Shown in pieces: positions 57,413 to 64,000 of a stretch of 64,000 nt of DNA. Position numbers and translations under genes: made by a program. Below the pieces are notes generated by a model. It saw nothing but the letters and a program-made list of their open reading frames with translations. It was not told the DNA's origin and did no database searches. This stretch comes from Alkalilimnicola sp. S0819 (lineage in GTDB: Bacteria; Pseudomonadota; Gammaproteobacteria; Nitrococcales; WHIW01): positions 62,001 to 126,000 of the forward strand of contig NZ_WHIW01000007.1 of NCBI RefSeq assembly GCF_009295635.1, written 5' to 3'. Positions within the stretch are counted from its first letter, which is position 1, and every line of letters begins with the position of its first letter.

Positions 57413-58765
57413 TCAGGCCCCTTTCTCGTCGCTGATCATCTGCTTCAACCACTTGCGGTAGAAGCTGTAATAGAGGGTTTCGAAGTCCCAGTCGCTGTTG
57501 CTGCTCACCGGCTTGATGCCCAGTTCCTGCGCCGGGCCGTCCGGGCCTTCCTGCATGCTGGACAGGCCGCGGGTGACGTCGGTCCAGCGGGACAATTCGC
57601 CGTGGGCGCCGATCTGGCAGTCTTCCAGCGCCGCCAGGTCATCGGGCGTGGCCATGCCGGTGACCATGTAGAAGTCCTCGAACTTGCGAATCCGCGCCGT
57701 GCGGCCTTCCTTGCTCTCGCCCTTGGGCGCGATGCAGTACACGGTCACCAGGGTTCGGTCCACGGACAGTGGGCGGAACACGCGGATCTGCGTGGAGGGC
57801 TGGTCCATGAGCAGCATATTGGGGAACAGGCACAGGTTGCGCCCGCGCTCCAGCATCCAGCGCACCTTGTCCTCGGAGAAGCGCTCCAGCAGCTTGTCGC
57901 GGTACTGCCACAGCGGGCCCACTTCCGGGGTGGCGCGGCCGGCCCAGATCAACATGTGGCCGTTGTCCAGGTCGTAGCAGCCGGTGGGCACGATCCCGGC
58001 GATACGCCCGGCCTCGGTCTTGGCGGTGCCCTCGCGGCCCTCGCGCTCCTCGCGCTGCATCACGGTGGCGGCGAACACCCGGTGCACGGTGCTCACGTGG
58101 TAACCGTCCACGCCGTTCTCGGCCTGCATCTTCCAGTTGCCGCGGATGATGTAGTCGGAGTGGCCGCCGATCACCTCGACGCCCTCGGGGGACTGGTCGG
58201 CGATCAGGTCGATGAAGGGCTTGGCTTCGCCCAGATGGTCCTCGAGCTCCGGCACATCGGCGTTGAGGCTGCCGAAGACGAAGCCCCGGTAGCTGCCCAG
58301 CTTGCCGATGGATTTCAGACTGCGCTCGGCCTTGTCGGCGCCTTCCGGCCAGCCGGTCTTCTCGTTCTTGATACGGGTACAGCGGCCCTGGGTGTTGAAG
58401 CACCAGCCGTGGAAGCGGCAGCGCAGGGTGGTGGCGTTGCCCTGACGGCGCTCGGTCAGCACCGCGCCGCGGTGAGCGCAGGCGTTGATGAAGCCGTTGA
58501 GCTTGCCTTCCTTGTCGCGGATCACCAGCACCGGCTGACGGCCGATGAAGGTGGAGTAGTAGTCACCCGTGTTGGGCACCTGGCTCTCATGGCACAGGAA
58601 CACCCAGTCGTTCTCGAAGATCTGCTTCATCTCCCGCTCGAACAGGGCTTCGTCGGTGTAGATGCTGCGATCGACCCGGAAGATGCCGTCTTCCAGGCGG
58701 TTGTCCACCATGTCCTCGGGGCGCACGGACGGCTGCCCTGCAAGCGGCTTGGGGTTTGCACTCAT
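57413..58765 (-). CDS. Aromatic-ring dioxygenase alpha subunit (BenA/AntA type)
   Basis: A 450-residue Rieske non-heme iron oxygenase subunit. The Rieske cluster ligands CAHRGA and CRFHGW are intact. The iron site reads ENGVDGYHVSTVH, keeping the two histidines and bridging Asp; the late Asp ligand lies in the C-terminal half. It resembles benzoate and anthranilate 1,2-dioxygenase. Substrate is unknown; no catechol-cleaving enzyme lies in the window. It starts the enzyme part of the operon after the TAXI transporter. Confidence 0.93.
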   Translation of the reverse strand: MSANPKPLAGQPSVRPEDMVDNRLEDGIFRVDRSIYTDEALFEREMKQIFENDWVFLCHESQVPNTGDYYSTFIGRQPVLVIRDKEGKLNGFINACAHRGAVLTERRQGNATTLRCRFHGWCFNTQGRCTRIKNEKTGWPEGADKAERSLKSIGKLGSYRGFVFGSLNADVPELEDHLGEAKPFIDLIADQSPEGVEVIGGHSDYIIRGNWKMQAENGVDGYHVSTVHRVFAATVMQREEREGREGTAKTEAGRIAGIVPTGCYDLDNGHMLIWAGRATPEVGPLWQYRDKLLERFSEDKVRWMLERGRNLCLFPNMLLMDQPSTQIRVFRPLSVDRTLVTVYCIAPKGESKEGRTARIRKFEDFYMVTGMATPDDLAALEDCQIGAHGELSRWTDVTRGLSSMQEGPDGPAQELGIKPVSSNSDWDFETLYYSFYRKWLKQMISDEKGA

Positions 58766-58788
58766 GACGGTTCTCCTCTGGTAAAACG

Positions 58789-60786
58789 TCAGCCGCGCGC
58801 TTTTACAGCGCCGGCGGCACCACTACGGTCAGCGCGGCTCTGCCACCAGGCCCAGGTCAGGGCGATCAGGGCGAGGGCCAGGCCGACCTTGTCGGTGTGG
58901 AAACCGAGCGGCACGATGCGGCCGTTCTCGGGGATGATCAGCAGTAGCCCGCCGACCAGTGACAGTGCTCTCAGGGCGCGGCCGATAACGCCGAACAGAT
59001 AGCCCTCCACCGCCGCGGCCAGCATCAGGAAGCCGATCACGGCGGTGCTGAAGGCGATGGCGGTCTCCATCCAGCCCTCGCCCTGCAGCAGCAGCGACGG
59101 CGAGGCGACGAAGATGAACGGCACGATGAAGGCCACCAGCCCGAAGCGCAGCGAGCTCCAGCCGGTGCGCATGAAGGGCGCGCCGGCCATGGAAGCGGCG
59201 GTGAAGGAGGCCAGGCACACCGGCGGGGTAATCATGGAGAGCACGCCGAAGTAGAGCACGAACAGGTGCGCGGCCAGCGGTTCCACCCCCGCGGCCACCA
59301 GGGCCGGGGCGATGAGGGTGGCCATCAGCACGTACACCGCCGTGGTGGGCATGCCCATGCCGAAGACGATGGCGGTGACGGCCGCGATCACCAGCAGCAC
59401 GATCAGGATGGAGCCCGCCGCCTCGGCGATGCTCAGGCCCAGCGAGAAGCTGAGCCCCGTGGTGGAGAGCACGCCGACGATAATGCCCGCCGCCGCGGTG
59501 ATGGCGATGATGTCGAGCAGGCTGCGCCCGGTGCCCTGCAGGACGCGATAGAGCGCCCTGGGCCGTATGGAATGTTCGCGCACGAAGGCGGCGGCGGCGA
59601 TCACCGCGATCAGACTGGCGAAGGCCGCCTGTTCCGGGCGCCAGCGGTAGCCGAACAGCAGCACCATGAGCATGACGATGGGCACCAGGTACGGCCAGTG
59701 CTTCTTGAAGGTGGCGCCGGCGTCGGGGCGCTCTTCACGGCTCAGGGGGCGATGACCATTGCGCGCCGCGTGCAGGTGGATCTGCACCAGCAGTGCCATG
59801 TAGAACAGGATCGCCGGCAGCAGGGCCGCCAGAGCCACTTCCGTGTAGGGAATGCCCAGGAACTCCGCCATGATGAAGGCGGCCGCCCCCATGATGGGCG
59901 GCAAGAGCTGCCCGCCGGTGGAGCCCACCGCCTCGATGGCGCCCGCCTGGTGGCCCTTGTAGCCGGTGCGCTGCATCAGCGGGATGGTGACGATGCCGGT
60001 GGTGGCCACATTGGCCACGGCGCTGCCGGAAATCGAGCCGAACAGCGAGGAGGCCAGCACCGAAGCCTTGGCGGAGCCGCCCCGGTAGCGGCCCATGGCG
60101 GCCAGCGGCAGATCCAGGAAGATCTGCCCGCCACCGAGCCGGAACAGGGCGTTGCCCAGCAGCACGTAGGCGATCACGGTGCTCACCACCACGGCGAGCG
60201 GCGTGCCCAGGATGCCGGAGGTGTCCAGGTGCAAAAAGCCCAGGAAGAAGTCGACCTGCTGGGCGCTGCCCTGGAAGGCACCGGGCATCTTGTCGGCCAC
60301 CAGCGCGTAGCTCAGCGCCGCCAGTACCAGGATGACCATGGCCCAGCCGGTGAGCCGGCGCAGGGCCTCGATCACCAGCAGCAGCGTGAGCGCGGCCGCG
60401 GTCATGTTGAAGTAATACTCCTGGCCGTTGCCGAGGTAGCCGATGCCCACCAGCCATTCGTAGCGAATGGCGGTCTGGGCGCACAGCGCCACGGCCAGCG
60501 CGGCCAGGAGAATATCGTAGAGGGGAGGACGGCCCGGGCCGTCCTCGCTGAGGATGGCGCTGCCGGCGGGCTTGAGCAGGAAAGTCGCGCTCAAGCCCAG
60601 GCCCAGCACCGCCAGTGCCGCCTGTTGACCCCACATGGCGTAGCCGAAGTAGGAGGTAATGTTGAAGGCATAGGCCATGCCGAACACTGGAATGGCGGCC
60701 AGGAGTGCCTGGGCCAGCCACAGCCAGGGCCCGCGCAGGCGCGCGCTCGACGCCACCACGGCGCCGTTTTCGGCTTTCGTTACCAT
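58789..60786 (-). CDS. TRAP transporter, TAXI-type fused permease (4TM/12TM)
   Basis: A 665-residue permease in which the DctQ-like and DctM-like parts are fused, as in TAXI systems. Many helices are visible, and PPIMGAAAFIMAEFLGIPYTEVAL is typical. A DUF3394-like extra segment forms the C-terminus. It starts 25 bp after the TAXI binding protein. Confidence 0.92.
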   Translation of the reverse strand: MVTKAENGAVVASSARLRGPWLWLAQALLAAIPVFGMAYAFNITSYFGYAMWGQQAALAVLGLGLSATFLLKPAGSAILSEDGPGRPPLYDILLAALAVALCAQTAIRYEWLVGIGYLGNGQEYYFNMTAAALTLLLVIEALRRLTGWAMVILVLAALSYALVADKMPGAFQGSAQQVDFFLGFLHLDTSGILGTPLAVVVSTVIAYVLLGNALFRLGGGQIFLDLPLAAMGRYRGGSAKASVLASSLFGSISGSAVANVATTGIVTIPLMQRTGYKGHQAGAIEAVGSTGGQLLPPIMGAAAFIMAEFLGIPYTEVALAALLPAILFYMALLVQIHLHAARNGHRPLSREERPDAGATFKKHWPYLVPIVMLMVLLFGYRWRPEQAAFASLIAVIAAAAFVREHSIRPRALYRVLQGTGRSLLDIIAITAAAGIIVGVLSTTGLSFSLGLSIAEAAGSILIVLLVIAAVTAIVFGMGMPTTAVYVLMATLIAPALVAAGVEPLAAHLFVLYFGVLSMITPPVCLASFTAASMAGAPFMRTGWSSLRFGLVAFIVPFIFVASPSLLLQGEGWMETAIAFSTAVIGFLMLAAAVEGYLFGVIGRALRALSLVGGLLLIIPENGRIVPLGFHTDKVGLALALIALTWAWWQSRADRSGAAGAVKARG

Positions 60787-60811
60787 GTGGGGTCTCCTGC
60801 TGTGTCAGCAG

Positions 60812-61819
60812 TTACTGCGCGGCTTTCAGGTTTTCCTGATGGGAGGCTTCCACCGCCGTGCTCCACATGCCCTTCTCTTCATAGAAGCGACGGGCGCCCT
60901 CGTGCACGGGCAGGGTCAGCTCGGCGTTGACCATCTGCTCGGGGATCCAGCGCTTGAACACGCCGCTCACCTCGCGCAGCTGGTCCACATTCTCGTAGAT
61001 GGCCTTCACCAGCTTGTAGACCGCGTCATCGGAGGCGTCGGCGCCGGCCACCAGGTAGAAGGGGTAGCTCCAGACGTTGATGTCGGAGAGCACGCCCACA
61101 TTGGCGCCTTCCTTGTAGGCGCGGATCACGCCGGCGGGGAAGTGCGCGCGGGTGGCCTTCACGGCTTCCGCGGAGTCGTTCAGGCTGAGGAAGCGGATCG
61201 GCTTGGAAGCGTTCACCTCCTGCACGATGGCCTGGCCCAGGGGCACGCACATGGCCACCTCGGCGCGGCCGTCGGCGAGCGCCTGCACGGCGGTGCGGGA
61301 GTGGGTCACCGGGACCACCTGCACGTCATCCCAGCTCAGGCCCAGATTGGCCAGCTGCGCGGTGCCCAACTGCTCGCAGGTCTTGTGGGCGGAGAACACG
61401 CCGGTCACGCGTCGGCCCCTCAGGTCTTCGGCGCTGCGGATGTCGGAGTCGCGGTTGACGATGATGCCGAGTTCGTTGGTGAAGCCTACAGCGGCCACCC
61501 GCAGGTTCTTTTGCGGGGTGCGGTAGCCGGTACCGCCGCGCAGGGCGTTGTAGGAGTCGGCGGCGTTCATCAGGGTGAATTCGGCCTGGCCGTTGTTCAC
61601 CTGGGGTACGTAGACCTGGGGGCCGCTCATGGGAGCGGCCAGCACGGTCATGTCGGTGTGCCGGGAGCCTACGCTGGCGATGGCGGAGCCGGTGGTGTGC
61701 ACGATGGAGCCGGTGGGGGCGGTGAGCAGGCGCACGCGCTCTTCGGCGGCGGCACTCACGGACAGGGCCAGGGCGGCGCCGGCGGCGACGGTTTTCAATA
61801 GGGTGCGATTGAGCTTCAT
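60812..61819 (-). CDS. TRAP transporter, TAXI-family solute-binding protein
   Basis: A 335-residue periplasmic receptor with signal peptide (about 1-25, ending SAAAEERV). TAXI family features are TAPTGSIVHTTGSAIASV and the lobed domain. It probably recognises the compound that the operon degrades. First gene of the operon; start at 61819 has GGAGGAGACGAGCC upstream. Confidence 0.92.
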   Translation of the reverse strand: MKLNRTLLKTVAAGAALALSVSAAAEERVRLLTAPTGSIVHTTGSAIASVGSRHTDMTVLAAPMSGPQVYVPQVNNGQAEFTLMNAADSYNALRGGTGYRTPQKNLRVAAVGFTNELGIIVNRDSDIRSAEDLRGRRVTGVFSAHKTCEQLGTAQLANLGLSWDDVQVVPVTHSRTAVQALADGRAEVAMCVPLGQAIVQEVNASKPIRFLSLNDSAEAVKATRAHFPAGVIRAYKEGANVGVLSDINVWSYPFYLVAGADASDDAVYKLVKAIYENVDQLREVSGVFKRWIPEQMVNAELTLPVHEGARRFYEEKGMWSTAVEASHQENLKAAQ

Positions 61820-61923
61820 GGCTCGTCTCCTCCAAATTGATTATTTATCGGCGACCGTGCCTGCCCTGAGGCAGGCTGCCGGTCGCTCTGTTTATTGCTC
61901 CGCGATGGAGCGGAGTCCACTCG

Positions 61924-61951
61924 AATATAACACTGGTCCCCGATTTAGCAA
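61924..61951 (-). promoter_or_regulatory. Candidate sigma-70 promoter of the catabolic operon
   Basis: On the minus strand, -35 TTGCTA (61951-61946) and -10 TATATT (61929-61924) are 16 bp apart, about 105 bp upstream of the TAXI start. The shared 11-mer motif lies five bases upstream of the -35. Recognised by pattern only. Confidence 0.45.
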
Positions 61952-61956
61952 TGCAA

Positions 61957-61967
61957 TCTATATTTTC
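61957..61967. promoter_or_regulatory. Shared 11-mer TCTATATTTTC, copy at operon promoter
   Basis: TCTATATTTTC next to the -35 box. The same 11 bases occur 14 bp upstream of the GntR regulator start (63394-63404). In a GC-rich genome this suggests an operator for that regulator. Confidence 0.4.
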
Positions 61968-61974
61968 GATCTGA

Positions 61975-63228
61975 TCAGCGAGAGACGCCCCCCGGCGTCT
62001 GACGCAGTCCGCGCACCAGCCACAGCAGGCTCAGCAGTTGCAGGCCCGCCAGGCTGCCGAAGGCCACCTGGTAGCCCACCGGGCTGAGTGCCTCGCCGGG
62101 GATGCTCCAGGCCTCCACCACCACGCCGATGCCCCACTGCAGAACGAAGGCGCCGGCGAATACCACCAGGTTCAGGGCGGTGTTCACGCGCCCGGCCAGC
62201 GCCGGCTCGTGCAGCCCCACCAGGCCTGAGTAGAACAGCGTGCCGCTGGCGCCGAGGAAGGTGTAGAGCATCCACAACAGCAGGTGATGCTCGGCCGGTT
62301 GCCAGGCCACCAACAGGTTCATCAGGCAGAAACCGCTGAGGCCCGCGGCGCTGATCCACAGCGGCGGGATACGCGCGCGCAGCCGGTCCGCAAGTGTCGC
62401 CCAGGCCGCGAAGCCCGCGGTCAGCGCCACTGCCACCCACAGCAGGTGGGTACCCACTTCGGCGCGGCTCAGCCCGCCCACGTCCCGAAACCAAAGGCCC
62501 ACCCACAGCCCCTGCACCGCCAGTGACAGGGCGTGGGCGGTGAAGGCCGCCGGCGCCACCATCCAGAAGTGCTGACCGGCGAGCAGCCGACTCAGTGCGC
62601 GCACTTGCTGGCCCAGGGTTTCACCGCGGCTCTCGCTGGGCTTTTCAGGCACCACCCACCACAGCAGCAGCGCCATGAGCACACAGGCCACGGCCAGCAG
62701 CAGGAAGAGCGAGCGCCAGGAGGCGTGGCTGATGAACAGTTCCACAGGTGCCGAGGCGCTCATCATGCCCAGCCCGCCTATGGCCATCAGATACCCGTTG
62801 AGCAGCGACAGACGCTGGGGCCCGAACCACAGGCTGAAGGCCTTGAAGCTCGCCATCAGGCAGGAGGCCATGCCCATCCCGGCCAGCGCCCGCCCCAGGG
62901 TGAGGGTGGCGAGGCTTTCGCCCAGGGCGAACAGCAGCGAGCCCAGGCCCGCCACCAGCAGCAGTGAGGCTTCCACCCGGCGCGGCCCGTAGCGGTCCAG
63001 CAGCAGGCCCACGGGCAGCTGCGCCAGCGCGAAGGCGAGGAAGAAGGCGCTGGTCAGCAGACCCAGTTCCGAGGCGCTGATCGCCAAGTCCGCCTGCAGG
63101 GTGCTGCCCAACATGGCATTCAGCGCCCGGTAGGCGGTGGACAGAAAATGCCCCAGGGCGAAGGGCACGAAGACGATCATCATCAAGCGCGCCGCGGAAT
63201 GGGTCGCGGCAGCGGTGGCTTTGCTCAT
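61975..63228 (-). CDS. MFS transporter
   Basis: A 417-residue major facilitator with 12 helices. The loop motif after helix 2 is LLDRYGPRRVE, the family signature. It is divergent from the GntR gene and precedes the TAXI operon on the same strand with 155 bp between, which contains the operon promoter candidate. It may import or export the same substrate; transport direction unknown. Confidence 0.9.
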   Translation of the reverse strand: MSKATAAATHSAARLMMIVFVPFALGHFLSTAYRALNAMLGSTLQADLAISASELGLLTSAFFLAFALAQLPVGLLLDRYGPRRVEASLLLVAGLGSLLFALGESLATLTLGRALAGMGMASCLMASFKAFSLWFGPQRLSLLNGYLMAIGGLGMMSASAPVELFISHASWRSLFLLLAVACVLMALLLWWVVPEKPSESRGETLGQQVRALSRLLAGQHFWMVAPAAFTAHALSLAVQGLWVGLWFRDVGGLSRAEVGTHLLWVAVALTAGFAAWATLADRLRARIPPLWISAAGLSGFCLMNLLVAWQPAEHHLLLWMLYTFLGASGTLFYSGLVGLHEPALAGRVNTALNLVVFAGAFVLQWGIGVVVEAWSIPGEALSPVGYQVAFGSLAGLQLLSLLWLVRGLRQTPGGVSR

Positions 63229-63393
63229 GGGGCAACCTTGGGCAGTACCGACCCGCGGGGCGGTGTTGAGGAAACATGGATTGCTTCCCTGGGGCCTCTG
63301 GCCGGCGGCCCCGGGGGATCGATCCCTGCCTCCTGAAGAGCTGGATTGAAAACAGGCTGCCAGCGTGCGTCGATGCTTGCAATTAATCTCGAT

Positions 63394-63404
63394 TCTATAT
63401 TTTC
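63394..63404. promoter_or_regulatory. Shared 11-mer TCTATATTTTC, copy upstream of gntR gene
   Basis: Identical to the word at 61957-61967, placed in the short AT-rich divergent gap between MFS and GntR genes. Consistent with an autoregulatory operator. Confidence 0.4.
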
Positions 63405-63417
63405 CTTAGGCTGTGCG

Positions 63418-64000
63418 ATGATCCATACAGGCGGAGACAACGAGCGGGGGGATGCCGAAATGATGCCGAACGACCTGGCGGCGGCCGCGGAGCCACCGAA
63501 GACCATGACCGATTACGCCTACGGGCGCTTGCGCGAGGACATCATCGCCGGGTCGCTGGCGCCGGGGGCGCGACTGCGGGTGGACCAGCTGCGAGAGCGC
63601 TACGACATCGGTGCGACCCCGCTGCGTGAGGCGCTGAGCCGGCTGTCGGCGGACGGTTTCGTGCTCGCCCACGGGCAGCGGGGTTTTCGCGTGGTGCCCA
63701 TGAGTGCGGAGCACCTGGAGGATCTGACCCGGGTGCGGGTGCTGATCGAGTGCGAAACCCTGCGCGACAGCATCCTCCACGGCGATGAGCGCTGGGAGGC
63801 GGGGGTGGTGGCGGCCTATTACCAGGTGAGCAAGCTGGAGGGGCGGGCGGATGCCCGGTACGAGGATTGGGAGCGGCTGAACGATGCGTTCCACTCCGCC
63901 TTGCTGGCCGGCTGCCGCTCCGAACTGCTGCCCGGTATCCACCGCAGTCTGTACGACCAGCACATGCGGTATCGCAATCTTTCGCGTCAGGTGCGACAGG
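63418..64000 (+). CDS. GntR-family regulator, FCD subfamily (3' end outside window)
   Basis: The frame is open to the right edge (about 194 codons visible). A GntR winged helix (DYAYGRLREDIIAG, GARLRVDQLRERY, ATPLREALSRLSADGFV) precedes an FCD effector domain (LEDLTRVRVLIECETLRDSIL, NDAFHSALLAGCRSELL). ATG 63418 is the longest start; 63460 and 63463 are alternatives with a poor G-rich site ahead. It is divergent from the MFS gene and likely controls the catabolic operon, with an acid as effector; this is the usual FCD habit and is inferred. Confidence 0.88.
   Translation, partial: MIHTGGDNERGDAEMMPNDLAAAAEPPKTMTDYAYGRLREDIIAGSLAPGARLRVDQLRERYDIGATPLREALSRLSADGFVLAHGQRGFRVVPMSAEHLEDLTRVRVLIECETLRDSILHGDERWEAGVVAAYYQVSKLEGRADARYEDWERLNDAFHSALLAGCRSELLPGIHRSLYDQHMRYRNLSRQVRQ

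Overview
The window is GC-rich chromosomal DNA (roughly two-thirds G+C by eye) from a Gram-negative bacterium. The most likely source is a respiring, possibly halophilic gammaproteobacterium of the Chromatiales/Ectothiorhodospiraceae type. The clues are UbiK, ComM/YifB, the SPOR-argS-priA block, outer-membrane autotransport, a rhombosortase with GlyGly-CTERM proteins, SpeA/SpeE, GlnK-AmtB with a sigma-54 promoter, and a caa3-type oxidase. The taxonomic placement is inference from gene content. I see no phage, insertion sequence, CRISPR array or rRNA. One tRNA gene (Arg, anticodon CCG) is present.

Layout. 1-3.2 kb: end of a LolD/MacB-type ABC ATPase, then the queuosine precursor genes queC-queE-queD with 4-bp overlaps; the QueD protein carries three tandem PTPS domains. 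3.3-9.3 kb: a secreted nuclease, a small exported protein, and a 1536-residue surface protein with thrombospondin type 3 repeats that ends in a GlyGly-CTERM-like segment followed by an outer-membrane barrel. 9.4-18.4 kb: a membrane protein, a lipoprotein hydrolase, and a caa3 cytochrome oxidase block (fused subunit I+III, subunit II with a cytochrome c domain, CtaG, SCO, and small membrane and CBS-BON proteins). 18.5-25.6 kb: a secreted protein with Gly-Pro-Leu triplets, a LysR regulator, an amidase-rhombosortase-fructosamine kinase operon, and a diguanylate cyclase. 25.8-41.7 kb: mostly core genes (tRNA-Arg, cytochrome c5, comM, ubiK, glnK-amtB, fetAB-like exporter, speE/speA, a beta-hydroxyacid dehydrogenase flanked by REP-like repeats, a SPOR protein, argS, priA, a DnaJ-related gene). 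41.7-47.7 kb: two paralogous exported proteins, one with a clear GlyGly-CTERM tail, and an autotransporter. 47.8-50.7 kb: the three-gene proton-translocating transhydrogenase. 51.1-64 kb: a large catabolic locus.

How the parts work together. Two stories stand out. First, a rhombosortase (22293-22925) shares the window with one convincing GlyGly-CTERM substrate (42651-43463) and one unusual candidate, in which the tail is internal and followed by a second signal-like helix and a beta-barrel (4694-9304). Second, ten genes on the minus strand (61819 down to 51121) form one apparent operon. It encodes a TAXI-type TRAP transporter, a BenA/BenB/BenC-type Rieske dioxygenase interrupted by a zinc alcohol dehydrogenase, an SDR dehydrogenase and a second, DctPQM-type TRAP transporter, with an MFS transporter and a GntR/FCD regulator at its head. 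The same 11-base motif occurs upstream of the operon and upstream of the regulator, so it is a candidate operator. No ring-cleavage gene is in view, so the substrate is unresolved.

Other notable points are a nitrogen-control region in front of glnK with NtrC-like sites and a sigma-54 promoter, a cluster of DnaA-box-like sequences between priA and the DnaJ-related gene, and a scrambled remnant of a GAF/GGDEF gene after amtB.
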